Assembly: GCF_900249755.1 (NCBI RefSeq)
Contig: NZ_LT976854.1
Location: 1,464,927-1,528,926, forward strand
Source: Cupriavidus taiwanensis
GTDB taxonomy: Bacteria; Pseudomonadota; Gammaproteobacteria; Burkholderiales; Burkholderiaceae
Direction: 5' to 3'
DNA: 64,000 nucleotides
In this document: positions 8,666-16,051 of the stretch, piece after piece
How positions within the stretch are numbered: position 1 is the stretch's first letter
Layout: every line of letters begins with the position of its first letter
Notes under the pieces: model-generated
The model's database searches: none
Told to the model about the DNA's origin: nothing
The model's input: only the letters and a program-made list of their open reading frames with translations
Translations under genes and position numbers: made by a program

Positions 8666-9397
8666 TCAGGCAGCCATGTCCAGTTCCGGCAGCGGCAGCT
8701 CCTTCTCGACATAGTCGTGATAGAGCGCGGTCGTGTACAGCAGCCGCATCTGCGCGCCGATCTCGCAGATCTTCAGGCAGCGCTGCTGCAGTTCCGGCGT
8801 GTTGGCGTGCTCCAGCACGATCTGGTAGCCGCGCTCGCCGTGGATCTCGTCCGAGACGATATGCAGGTCGAAGAACTCGACCTCTTCGTCGGTGAACTGG
8901 TACTTGTCGCGCAGCGTCGGCGTCTGCTTGCGGTAGATCGACGGCACCTGCGATTCCAGCCCCACCACCAGGCCGGCCACGGCCACGATCGGGTCCTCGC
9001 GCATCGCCACCGCGTAGCACCAGCTCTGCAGGCCGCGCGTGGTGGGCGACATGTTGTCCGGGTCGGTCACGCGCTCGCGCGTGGTGCCGCAGGCTTCGGC
9101 AAAACGGATCAGCAGATCGGTGTGGCGGTCGCCGCCGATCTCTTCCTCGTACATGTTGGCCAGCAGGAAGTCCTTGGCCTCGGTGTAGCGGTCCGGCGTG
9201 CGCGCATAGATGTAGCCCAGGTAATCCGCGAACGGTCCGACGTAGTGGTAGTGGTTTTCGGCCCAGCGCGCGAGATGGGCGCGGGTCAGCTTGCCGCTGG
9301 CCCAGGCCACGCTGAACGGCGCCTGGTTGGCGCTCTTGCCCTTGATCGCTTGTTCGAGGGCGGCACGGAAATCTTCGCGGTTCATCAGTTCGGCCAT
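8666..9397 (-). CDS. Heme-oxygenase-like diiron oxidase (PqqC/CADD-like fold)
   Basis: A 243-residue all-helical protein of the TenA/PqqC/heme-oxygenase-like superfamily. It carries the full set of metal ligands of the diiron (HDO) branch: Glu85 and His92 (E-x6-H), Glu148, then His179, Asp183 and His186 (H-x3-D-x2-H). CADD, BesC, UndA and SznF share this pattern and cleave C-C or oxidise C-N bonds with O2. PqqC itself lacks such a metal site. The start at 9397 (MAELMNREDF) is chosen because earlier residues are of low complexity and unlike the family. It is the first gene of a unit followed by aldehyde dehydrogenase, GlcG-like protein and reductase, with an operator-promoter 85-115 bp upstream. 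Fold and ligands are seen; the reaction is unknown. Confidence 0.85.
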   Translation of the reverse strand: MAELMNREDFRAALEQAIKGKSANQAPFSVAWASGKLTRAHLARWAENHYHYVGPFADYLGYIYARTPDRYTEAKDFLLANMYEEEIGGDRHTDLLIRFAEACGTTRERVTDPDNMSPTTRGLQSWCYAVAMREDPIVAVAGLVVGLESQVPSIYRKQTPTLRDKYQFTDEEVEFFDLHIVSDEIHGERGYQIVLEHANTPELQQRCLKICEIGAQMRLLYTTALYHDYVEKELPLPELDMAA

Positions 9398-9481
9398 AAC
9401 GGGACTCCAGGTTGTCGAGGTGGGGCGATGCGATGGATGGATGCCGGAATCCAGGCCCGTCGGGAGCGGCCCCGGCATGGT

Positions 9482-9514
9482 TGTATACTATATACACTCA
9501 ATGGACGACGACAA
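9482..9514 (-). promoter_or_regulatory. Promoter-operator of the diiron oxidase operon (site 4)
   Basis: On the minus strand TTGTCG (9509-9514) is spaced 16 bp from TATAGT (9487-9492). The -10 lies inside the near-palindrome TGTATATAGTATACA. Spacing and -10 are the same as in the amidase and permease promoters, which suggests a common regulator. Confidence 0.65.
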
Positions 9515-9555
9515 GGGCTCTGTTGACTCATCACGCCAGTGTTTACCCGAACCGC

Positions 9556-10488
9556 TCAGCTGGTATGGCGAGCCGCTTTGTCCGCGATACGCGACCACGC
9601 GTATCCCGCCAGCGCGACGTCTTCCAGCCCCACGCCGACCGACTTGTAGATCACGATGTCGTCCTCGCGCTGCCGCGGCGACACCCTGCCGAGCACGACG
9701 TCGTGCAGTTCGACGATTTTTTCCGGCGGCAGCGCGCCGGGATCGGCCAGCACGATATCGCCGGCCTCGCGCGTCGCTTGCGGCCGCCACTCGACCACCA
9801 CGGCGGCGGCGCGGCGCAGCGCGGTGTCGTCGAGTTCGCGCGTGTGGGGCAGGCTGGAGCCGATGGCGGCGACGAAGGCACCTGGCCGGATCGCCGCACC
9901 GGAGAACAGCGGCGTGGTCGCGCGCGAGGCGGTGACGATGATGTCGGCCTCGGCCACTGCGGCATCGGGTTCGGCCAGCGTCACCGGGATGCCGCACTGC
10001 GCCGACAGCCGTTGCGGCATGCCGGCATCGGCGTGCGGATCGGACACCAGGATGCGCTCAAGCCCGAGCGTGGCGCTGAGCTGGCACGCGTGCTGCGCGC
10101 CCTGGGTGCCGGCACCGAACAACGCCAGCGTGCGCGCGCCGGGCCGCGCCAGTCGCTGCGCCGCCAGCGTGGTGCAGGCGGCGGTTCGCAGGCGTGTGAT
10201 GGCGCCGGCGTCGAACGAAGCCAGCGGGCGGCCGTCGTCGGACGAGAAGATCAGGATGACGAAGGAGAACTGGCCGTTGATGGTGGTGTAGACCTTGGCC
10301 CCGGCCACGCCCTGCTGCGGGATCACCGCGCCCAGGGTCGACAGCTTGACGCCGCCCGCCTCGGTGCGGATCCGCGCCTGCATGGCGGCATCGCCGCGTC
10401 CGAAGCTGGAAAAGGCGGACTCCATGACCTCTCGGGCCGCTTCCGGGGTGACATGGGCGTCAATCATGGCATCGGTGATGTGCTGCAT
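9556..10488 (-). CDS. Ornithine cyclodeaminase/mu-crystallin-family oxidoreductase
   Basis: A 310-residue NAD(P)-binding protein. The N-terminal part has 'VKLSTLGAVIPQQGVAGAKVYTTINGQFSF' and 'DAGAITRLRTAA', which in this family contact the substrate. The Rossmann motif 'LFGAGTQGAQHA' begins near residue 123. Members include ornithine cyclodeaminase, alanine dehydrogenase and ketimine (piperideine/pyrroline-2-carboxylate) reductases, so the substrate is probably an amino or imino acid. It is downstream of the TauE-like permease with a 58-bp gap and on the same strand. The exact reaction cannot be assigned. Confidence 0.88.
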   Translation of the reverse strand: MQHITDAMIDAHVTPEAAREVMESAFSSFGRGDAAMQARIRTEAGGVKLSTLGAVIPQQGVAGAKVYTTINGQFSFVILIFSSDDGRPLASFDAGAITRLRTAACTTLAAQRLARPGARTLALFGAGTQGAQHACQLSATLGLERILVSDPHADAGMPQRLSAQCGIPVTLAEPDAAVAEADIIVTASRATTPLFSGAAIRPGAFVAAIGSSLPHTRELDDTALRRAAAVVVEWRPQATREAGDIVLADPGALPPEKIVELHDVVLGRVSPRQREDDIVIYKSVGVGLEDVALAGYAWSRIADKAARHTS

Positions 10489-10546
10489 GGAAACTCCGCT
10501 GGTTGGTGGATCGGTAAAGCCAGGAAATGCGTATGGCGGCGGCGCC

Positions 10547-11320
10547 TCAGGCGAAGGCCGCCCGGCCGAGCACGCCCAGCGCGCCGGCCGCGCACAGGCC
10601 CAGCAGCAAGCGGCGCACGGCGCTGGCGGAAACGCGCCCGCGCAGCCGGTTCGACAGCGCGAAGCCGGCCAGCAGGAAGGGCGCGAGCGCCAGCGCCAGT
10701 AAGAGCTGCGGCATGCCGAAGCGCCCGGCCAGCGTCAGCATGGCCAGCGACAGCACGGCGCCACCCGACAGGATGCAGCCCATGGTCGCGCGCATCGGCG
10801 CCGGCGGCATGTGCTGCATGACCAGCGCGAACGGCGGTGCGCCGGCCGAGGTGATGGTTCCCATGAAGCCGGACAGCGTGCCGGCGATCACCACGTTGCG
10901 CGCACCCGGCAACAGGCGCCAGCCGAGCAGGCTCAGCGCCACCGCGGCCAGGATCGACAGCGAGAACAAGATTGCGAGCGGGCCCGGTGCCAGCCAGGCG
11001 ATGGTCAGCACCGCCCCCGCGCCGCCGATTGCCCGCCCCACCAGCGCAAAGCCGGCGACAGGCCAGACGATGGCTTCGCGCTCGCGCAGCGCGCCCATCA
11101 ACGACAGGCAGCAACCCATCGCCAGCAACGGCCCCGGCACCAGCTCCGGGAAAAAGATCGCGCCTAGTGGCGCGCACAGCATGGCAAAGCCGATCCCGCC
11201 CACGCCTTGCAGGCACGCGCCGGCCAGGATGAGCGCGCCCATCCACAGATAGTCCGGAGCGGAAAGGCCTGGAGGCAGCAGCGTCAGCAAGGCGGCGGGC
11301 ATGGCGTCGGTCATCGGCAT
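10547..11320 (-). CDS. TauE/SafE-family membrane permease
   Basis: A polytopic membrane protein of about 257 residues with some 7-8 helices. The first half has 'GACLQGVGGIGFAMLCAPLGA' and the second 'GTLSGFMGTITSAGAPPFAL', the repeated glycine-rich signature of TauE/SafE anion permeases, which move sulfite, sulfoacetate and other organic anions. The start is uncertain: ATGs at 11320, 11314 and 11302 are all possible and none has a good ribosome-binding site; the frame opens at 11416. It heads a two-gene unit with the cyclodeaminase-like gene, behind operator-like site 5. Confidence 0.82.
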   Translation of the reverse strand: MPMTDAMPAALLTLLPPGLSAPDYLWMGALILAGACLQGVGGIGFAMLCAPLGAIFFPELVPGPLLAMGCCLSLMGALREREAIVWPVAGFALVGRAIGGAGAVLTIAWLAPGPLAILFSLSILAAVALSLLGWRLLPGARNVVIAGTLSGFMGTITSAGAPPFALVMQHMPPAPMRATMGCILSGGAVLSLAMLTLAGRFGMPQLLLALALAPFLLAGFALSNRLRGRVSASAVRRLLLGLCAAGALGVLGRAAFA

Positions 11321-11420
11321 GGGAAAAGCATGGGGGCGGGATCGGGGGACGGCGGGCACATCCGGGACACGGCCATGCGCCCTTCTCATCTTGCGCCCAT
11401 TGCCGTTCCCATTCACCTAA

Positions 11421-11437
11421 CGGTATACAGTCTACAT
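11421..11437 (-). promoter_or_regulatory. Operator-like site before the TauE-like gene (site 5)
   Basis: The sequence GGTATACAGTCTACAT has the same GTATAC core and A/T-rich second half as the other sites. A canonical -35/-10 pair is not obvious here. Confidence 0.42.
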
Positions 11438-11576
11438 AGCGGCGTGATTATCAACAACCCGTGAGCTGCCCGGTGCACCATCACGTGACATGCGGCGCCC
11501 GTCAGCCCAATAAATGTGCGGGTTACAGGCGGATCGCACCGCTTTGGCATCCGCGTAAGCCCCAATGAAAAATCGC

Positions 11577-11609
11577 TTGGCGCGGCATCATGTCGGAATA
11601 TAGTATACC
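11577..11609 (+). promoter_or_regulatory. Promoter-operator of the permease-ferredoxin operon (site 6)
   Basis: TTGGCG (11577-11582), 16 bp, TATAGT (11599-11604), with CGGAATATAGTATACC (11594-11609) across the -10. This 16-mer is the exact reverse complement of site 1. Transcription would start about 60-65 bp before the ATG at 11674. Confidence 0.67.
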
Positions 11610-11673
11610 GAAACGGACCGAGCGAAGTCCGATAGAACCCGCCCCCAAACCCCTCCGCCCCCAGGGAGTCTTC

Positions 11674-13212
11674 ATGTCACAACAAGTCGTGATCGGTGCC
11701 GCGCACTGGATCTATCTGTCAGGGGTAGCAGTCATCGTGCTGACGATGATCCTGCGCGCCAATGTCGTAGTCCCGTCGATCGTCGGCACCGCCCTGGTCG
11801 TATTTGCGCTGACCGGCAGCCCCGTGTCGGCGCTGGCGGGGGTGTTCTCGGCCAGCCTGGTCGCCGCGCGCGAGTTGTTCAACATCTTCCTGGTGATCGC
11901 GTTCATGACCGCGCTGCTCAATGCGCTCAAGACGCTGCGCTCGGACATCCGCATGGTCGAGCCCTTCCGCGTGGTGATGAAGAACGGGCATTCGGCGTTC
12001 TTTATCCTGGCAGGCATCACCTATATGATCTCCCTGTTCTTCTGGCCGACGCCGGCCGTGCCACTGGTATCCGCCATCCTGCTGCCGGCCGCGATCGCTG
12101 CCGGGCTGCCGCCGCTGGCGGGCGCGATGGCGATTGCCATTGCGGGTCAGGGCATGGCGCTGTCGTCGGACTATGTGATCGGCGTCGCGCCCGGCATCAG
12201 CGCCAAGGCCGCCGGCGCGGCGGTCAGTGCCGCGGTGGTGGCAGACCGCGCGCTGGCGCTGTCGCTGATCACCGGCGGCATTGCGCTGTGCCTGGCCTAC
12301 CTGTCGATGCGCAAGCACATCGTGCCGGCCTGCGGCACGCTGCTCGACCGCTGGCAGGCGCGCGCCGGCGGCAGCGCCGAAGCCATCGATGGCGGCATCA
12401 CCTTCGACAAGGCCGAGATCGCGAAGGGCACCGCCCACGCCGAACCGCTCGGCACCGACAGCAATATCGAAGCCAGCCTGTCGATGGTCGCGCTGCGGCG
12501 GGTGAAGTGGTCCAAGTGCTTTGCCATCGTGACGCCGCTGGCCTTTCTTGCCGTGGTCGCCGTGATGGTGCTGCCCAAGCTGGGCGCCGGCGTGCATGAC
12601 CTGAAGGGCGGCGAGGCCGCCGCGCTGGTGGGCGGGGTCGCGGCGGTGCTGATGATGCTGGCGACGCTGGCCGCGGAAGGCCCGCGCCGCATGCTCGATG
12701 TCTGCCCGGAGCACATCACCGACGGCTTCGTCTTTGCCTTCAAGGCCATGGGTTCGGTGCTGCCGATCGCGGGCTTCTTCTTCGTCGGCGCCGGCGAGAC
12801 CGCGGCGCAGATCCTCGGCCTGCCGCCGGGCAAGGCGCCCAGCCTGCTGTTCGAGCTGATCCAGGCCTACCAGCACCTGATTCCCGACAACCACATGCTG
12901 GTCGCCTTCGGCGTGCTGCTGGTCGGCATGATCACCGGCATCGACGGCTCCGGCTTCGCCGGCCTGCCGCTGACCGGCACGCTGGCGGGCGCGCTGGGCC
13001 CGGTGGTCGGCTTCGACCCCGCAACGCTGGCGGCGGTCGGCCAGATGGGCGCGGTCTGGACCGGCGGCGGCACGCTGGTGGCGTGGTCATCGCTGATCGC
13101 GGTGGCCGGCTTTGCCCGCGTGCCGGTGCTCGAAGCGGTGCGCGCGTTGCTGATCCCGGTGCTGATCGGCCTGGCCTGCTCCACCGTGGCGGCGATGGTG
13201 TTGTGGTCGTAG
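11674..13212 (+). CDS. Putative GntP/ion-transporter-superfamily permease
   Basis: A 512-residue inner-membrane protein with about 12-13 helices and a hydrophilic central loop (residues ~215-290). Two similar halves are suggested by 'FFWPTPAVPLVSAILLPAAI' near residue 125 and 'GIDGSGFAGLPLTGTLAGALG' near residue 425. These resemble the reentrant loops of GntP, CitMHS and DcuC carriers. The start at 11674 follows AGGGAG; the frame is open from 11590 but that stretch overlaps the promoter. It heads an operon with two ferredoxins and a small unknown protein, so it is likely the substrate importer of this pathway. The cargo is unknown; a carboxylate is most probable from the superfamily. Confidence 0.78.
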   Translation: MSQQVVIGAAHWIYLSGVAVIVLTMILRANVVVPSIVGTALVVFALTGSPVSALAGVFSASLVAARELFNIFLVIAFMTALLNALKTLRSDIRMVEPFRVVMKNGHSAFFILAGITYMISLFFWPTPAVPLVSAILLPAAIAAGLPPLAGAMAIAIAGQGMALSSDYVIGVAPGISAKAAGAAVSAAVVADRALALSLITGGIALCLAYLSMRKHIVPACGTLLDRWQARAGGSAEAIDGGITFDKAEIAKGTAHAEPLGTDSNIEASLSMVALRRVKWSKCFAIVTPLAFLAVVAVMVLPKLGAGVHDLKGGEAAALVGGVAAVLMMLATLAAEGPRRMLDVCPEHITDGFVFAFKAMGSVLPIAGFFFVGAGETAAQILGLPPGKAPSLLFELIQAYQHLIPDNHMLVAFGVLLVGMITGIDGSGFAGLPLTGTLAGALGPVVGFDPATLAAVGQMGAVWTGGGTLVAWSSLIAVAGFARVPVLEAVRALLIPVLIGLACSTVAAMVLWS

Positions 13213-13272
13213 GCGAAAGCAGCAACGCGCCGACTTTACTGTCCTATTTCGTGTCCTTTGCCCAAACCGACG

Positions 13273-13608
13273 ATGCCAAAAGTCATCCTGCACAAGTTCG
13301 GCCAGACCTTTACCGACGAGGTCGGCCCCAGGACCAACCTGGTGGTCCGCGCCGGCATCCGGCAGTTCCCCTACCCCAACCTGCAATACGAATGCGGCAT
13401 GGGCAAATGCTCTAAGTGCGCGTGCCGCGTGATCGCCGGCGCGGAGCACCTGCCGCCGCCCAACTGGAAGGAAAAGAAGCAGCTTGGCGAACGGCTCGCA
13501 CACGGCTACCGGCTTGCCTGCCAGCTGTGGATCGAGCATGACATCGAACTGGCCCAGGACGATGTGCCAGCGCCTGCCGCGCTGGCCGGGGCGACCGCGG
13601 GGGCCTGA
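13273..13608 (+). CDS. [2Fe-2S] ferredoxin, first of two
   Basis: A 111-residue plant-type ferredoxin. Cys41, Cys46, Cys49 and Cys83 give C-x4-C-x2-C-x33-C; an extra Cys51 follows the third ligand. The sequence around the cluster is 'CGMGKCSKCACRV', unlike the second ferredoxin's 'CGGGLCGTCKCRI', so the two are not recent duplicates. The region after the third ligand is longer and more basic ('NWKEKKQLGERL'). The start at 13273 (MPKVIL) is taken over 13258. It probably carries electrons from the reductase to the diiron oxidase. Confidence 0.88.
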   Translation: MPKVILHKFGQTFTDEVGPRTNLVVRAGIRQFPYPNLQYECGMGKCSKCACRVIAGAEHLPPPNWKEKKQLGERLAHGYRLACQLWIEHDIELAQDDVPAPAALAGATAGA

Positions 13609-13609
13609 C

Positions 13610-13927
13610 ATGTTCGTGCTGCTGACCAGCCGCCCCGGCCAGTTCCGTACCGAACCGACCGACGGCATGACCGCCGTCGAGGCCTACGACTACGTCTTCT
13701 ACGGCAAGCGCACCGCCCGCTTCGTCATTGCCGAACTGGGCGCCGATACCAAGGTCCGGGTGCGCGAGGAAACGCCGCCCGGCATCGTCAACCTGGTCTC
13801 GACCCGTTTCCTCGACAAGTACGCGACGCTCCAAGCCGCCCGCGACGCGCTGCACCAGCTGGCCAGCTTCGGCAGCATGGACATTACCCTCGTACCCGTG
13901 CCGGTTGCCGTGGACGGCCGCTCCTGA
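13610..13927 (+). CDS. Uncharacterised 105-residue protein between two ferredoxins
   Basis: The ATG is one base after the stop codon of the first ferredoxin, so translation is likely coupled. The product begins MFVLLTSRPGQFRTEP, is predicted to mix strands and helices, and has no membrane segment, cysteines or recognisable motif. I do not know its family. Its place between two ferredoxins, and 33 bp before the second, suggests a role in the redox complex, for example an oxidase subunit, coupling protein or assembly factor. That is inference only. Confidence 0.8.
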   Translation: MFVLLTSRPGQFRTEPTDGMTAVEAYDYVFYGKRTARFVIAELGADTKVRVREETPPGIVNLVSTRFLDKYATLQAARDALHQLASFGSMDITLVPVPVAVDGRS

Positions 13928-13960
13928 AGCCTTACGCCTGCACGCCAGGCATTTATCGCC

Positions 13961-14290
13961 ATGATCCAGATCACCTTCCTCACCAACCACGGCAAGACCG
14001 TCAGTGCACCGGCCAATAGCAACCTGCTGCGCGTGTCGCTGCGCGAACAGGGCGGCATCCCGTTCAAATGCGGCGGCGGGCTGTGCGGCACCTGCAAGTG
14101 CCGCATCGAGCAGGGCCGCGAGCATACCGATGCGGTCAAGCCGAAGGAAAGGAAGCTGCTGACGGAAGCCGAGCTGGCCGATGGCTTCCGGCTGGCATGC
14201 CAGACCTTCATGGCCGGCGATATCGCGGTCTCGTGGCAGCCGAAGACGATGCCCGGGCGGCCTCAGCCGGCCGCCGCCGGCAGCGAATAG
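13961..14290 (+). CDS. [2Fe-2S] ferredoxin, second of two
   Basis: A 109-residue plant-type ferredoxin with Cys37, Cys42, Cys45 and Cys80 (C-x4-C-x2-C-x34-C) and an additional Cys47. The N-terminal 'MIQITFLTNHGKTVSAPANSN' is the usual beta-grasp start. It ends the operon and converges on the CobT-like gene with only 39 bp between stop codons. Confidence 0.9.
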   Translation: MIQITFLTNHGKTVSAPANSNLLRVSLREQGGIPFKCGGGLCGTCKCRIEQGREHTDAVKPKERKLLTEAELADGFRLACQTFMAGDIAVSWQPKTMPGRPQPAAAGSE

Positions 14291-14329
14291 GCGAACGGTG
14301 CACGCCAGCGGGCCCGGGTGGCGCGGCCG

Positions 14330-16051
14330 CTACCGCCGCCGCGCTCCCACAAGCCCCGCCACCTCATCCAGCATCGCCATATCCACCGGCTGCGACAGGT
14401 CCAGCGCCAGCGTATGCCGGTAATACGGGCTCAGGTCCAGCCCTACCCCCAGCCCCAGCACTTCGACGTCGCGCAGCGCTTCGTGCCGCGCCACCACCGC
14501 CTTGAGGTGGTTGTCGAGATAGCAGGCGTCGTTGGCCTGCCCTGTGGCGGTGTCCATGGGGCTGCCGTCGGACACCACCACCAGGATGCGGCGAGCCTTG
14601 CCAGTGGCGTGCAGGCGCGCACAGGCCCATTCGACGGCTTCGCCGTCCACGCCTTCGCGGAACAGGTCGGCCTTCAGCAGCGCCGTGATGTCGGTGCGCG
14701 CGCGGCGCCAGCTGCGCTGCGCGTCCTTGAACACCATGTGGCAGGTTTCGTTGAGCCGGCCGGGGTGCTGCGGGCGGCCACGGGCGAGCCAGTCGCTGCG
14801 CGCGCGGCCGCCGTTCCAGGCGTTGGTGGTGAAGCCCAGCACTTCGGTGGCGACGCCGGCCTGGTCCAGGGCGCGGCTGAGCAGGTCGATCAGCAGGGTC
14901 AGGGGCTCGGCCTGCGCCTTCATCGAGCCGGAGCAGTCGACCAGGAAGCCGACCACGCAGTCGGCGTGGGCCTTGTGCGCTTCCTGGCGGAACAGCCGGC
15001 GCTCGGCGGGCGAGCTGACCAGCTGCGCCAGGCGGCGGCCGTCGATGCGGCCGCTTTCCTCGCCGAAGGACCAGCCGTCGACGCGCGGTTGCGACAACGC
15101 GGCGCGCAGCCGGCGGGCCAGCCGGGCGAGGTTCACGCCCGCGCGCGCGATGCGTGCGTCGAGCCGCGTGCGGTACTCGTCCAGCAAGGCGCGGCGCACC
15201 AGCGTGGCGGCGCGCACTTCGCGGTCGTAGCGGGTGGTGTAGATGCGGTAGCCGTCAGTGGCGTCGGCGAGCACGCGGCTGTGGCCGCTGTCGGCCACGG
15301 CAAAGTCTTCCGCGGGCGGTTCGTCGAAGTCGAGCCACAGCGCAAAGCCCGCGCGTGCGGCGGAGGCGGCCTTGTCGTCGTCTTCACCGGCCCCGGGCGC
15401 TTCGGTGCGGATCATCTGCGCCACCGCGTGCGCCAGCGCCAGCGCGTGCGCGGCATAGGCGGCCTGGTCGTGGCGGTGCGCTCGCAGCCCCGCCAGCGGG
15501 GTGCCCAGCCTCGGCACGATGGCGGCGCGCGTGGCCTCGATCAGGTCTTCGGTTTCTTCCAGCACCGGCTCGCCGTTCAGGCGCGACCACGCCACCTGCG
15601 CCACCGTATAGAGCAGGATGCCGAGATGCCCGTCGGTCAGCCCGGAACGATGGAAGGCGCGCGACCACGCCAGGAAGCGATGGCGCAGGTTGGCCGCGAC
15701 GCCAGCCATGCCGCGCGGCAGGCGGGTCTCGCAACGCAACTGCTCGAGCAGTTCGAACAGCAGGCGCTCGACCGGATCGGCCGGGCATAGCTGCCGATGC
15801 AGCGCGGCGTCGGAATGCGCCTGGCGCAAAGCGGCGCCATCGGCCGCGCCGCGCAGGCAAGTGGCCGTGTCGGTTTCGAGGTCAGTGCGCAGGTGCGGCG
15901 CATGCTGCGGCAGCGGGCGCAGCGCGCGCCAGAGCTGGCCGTCGCGGAAATGCAGCGCCGCGTCGCCGGTGAGCGCGCGCACGGCCGCGCCGGACAGTTC
16001 ATCCTGACGCTGGCGCCGGCGCAGCTGCTGGGCGAGCGCCGCCGCGTTCAT
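14330..16051 (-). CDS. cobT: CobT-like cobaltochelatase subunit (von Willebrand A domain)
   Basis: A 573-residue protein. The C-terminal third is a vWA domain with an intact MIDAS motif ('LVDCSGSMKAQ', D-x-S-x-S) and 'VVSDGSPMDTATG', ending in the CobT-type 'LDLSPYYRHT...LDLSQPVD'. The middle is acidic and arginine-rich. CobT and CobS form the AAA+/vWA complex that drives CobN in aerobic cobalt insertion into hydrogenobyrinic acid a,c-diamide. The ATG at 16051 overlaps the CobS stop as ATGA, so the pair is translationally coupled; the same frame stays open far upstream inside CobS but that part is a shadow. No CobN is encoded in this window. Confidence 0.85.
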   Translation of the reverse strand: MNAAALAQQLRRRQRQDELSGAAVRALTGDAALHFRDGQLWRALRPLPQHAPHLRTDLETDTATCLRGAADGAALRQAHSDAALHRQLCPADPVERLLFELLEQLRCETRLPRGMAGVAANLRHRFLAWSRAFHRSGLTDGHLGILLYTVAQVAWSRLNGEPVLEETEDLIEATRAAIVPRLGTPLAGLRAHRHDQAAYAAHALALAHAVAQMIRTEAPGAGEDDDKAASAARAGFALWLDFDEPPAEDFAVADSGHSRVLADATDGYRIYTTRYDREVRAATLVRRALLDEYRTRLDARIARAGVNLARLARRLRAALSQPRVDGWSFGEESGRIDGRRLAQLVSSPAERRLFRQEAHKAHADCVVGFLVDCSGSMKAQAEPLTLLIDLLSRALDQAGVATEVLGFTTNAWNGGRARSDWLARGRPQHPGRLNETCHMVFKDAQRSWRRARTDITALLKADLFREGVDGEAVEWACARLHATGKARRILVVVSDGSPMDTATGQANDACYLDNHLKAVVARHEALRDVEVLGLGVGLDLSPYYRHTLALDLSQPVDMAMLDEVAGLVGARRR

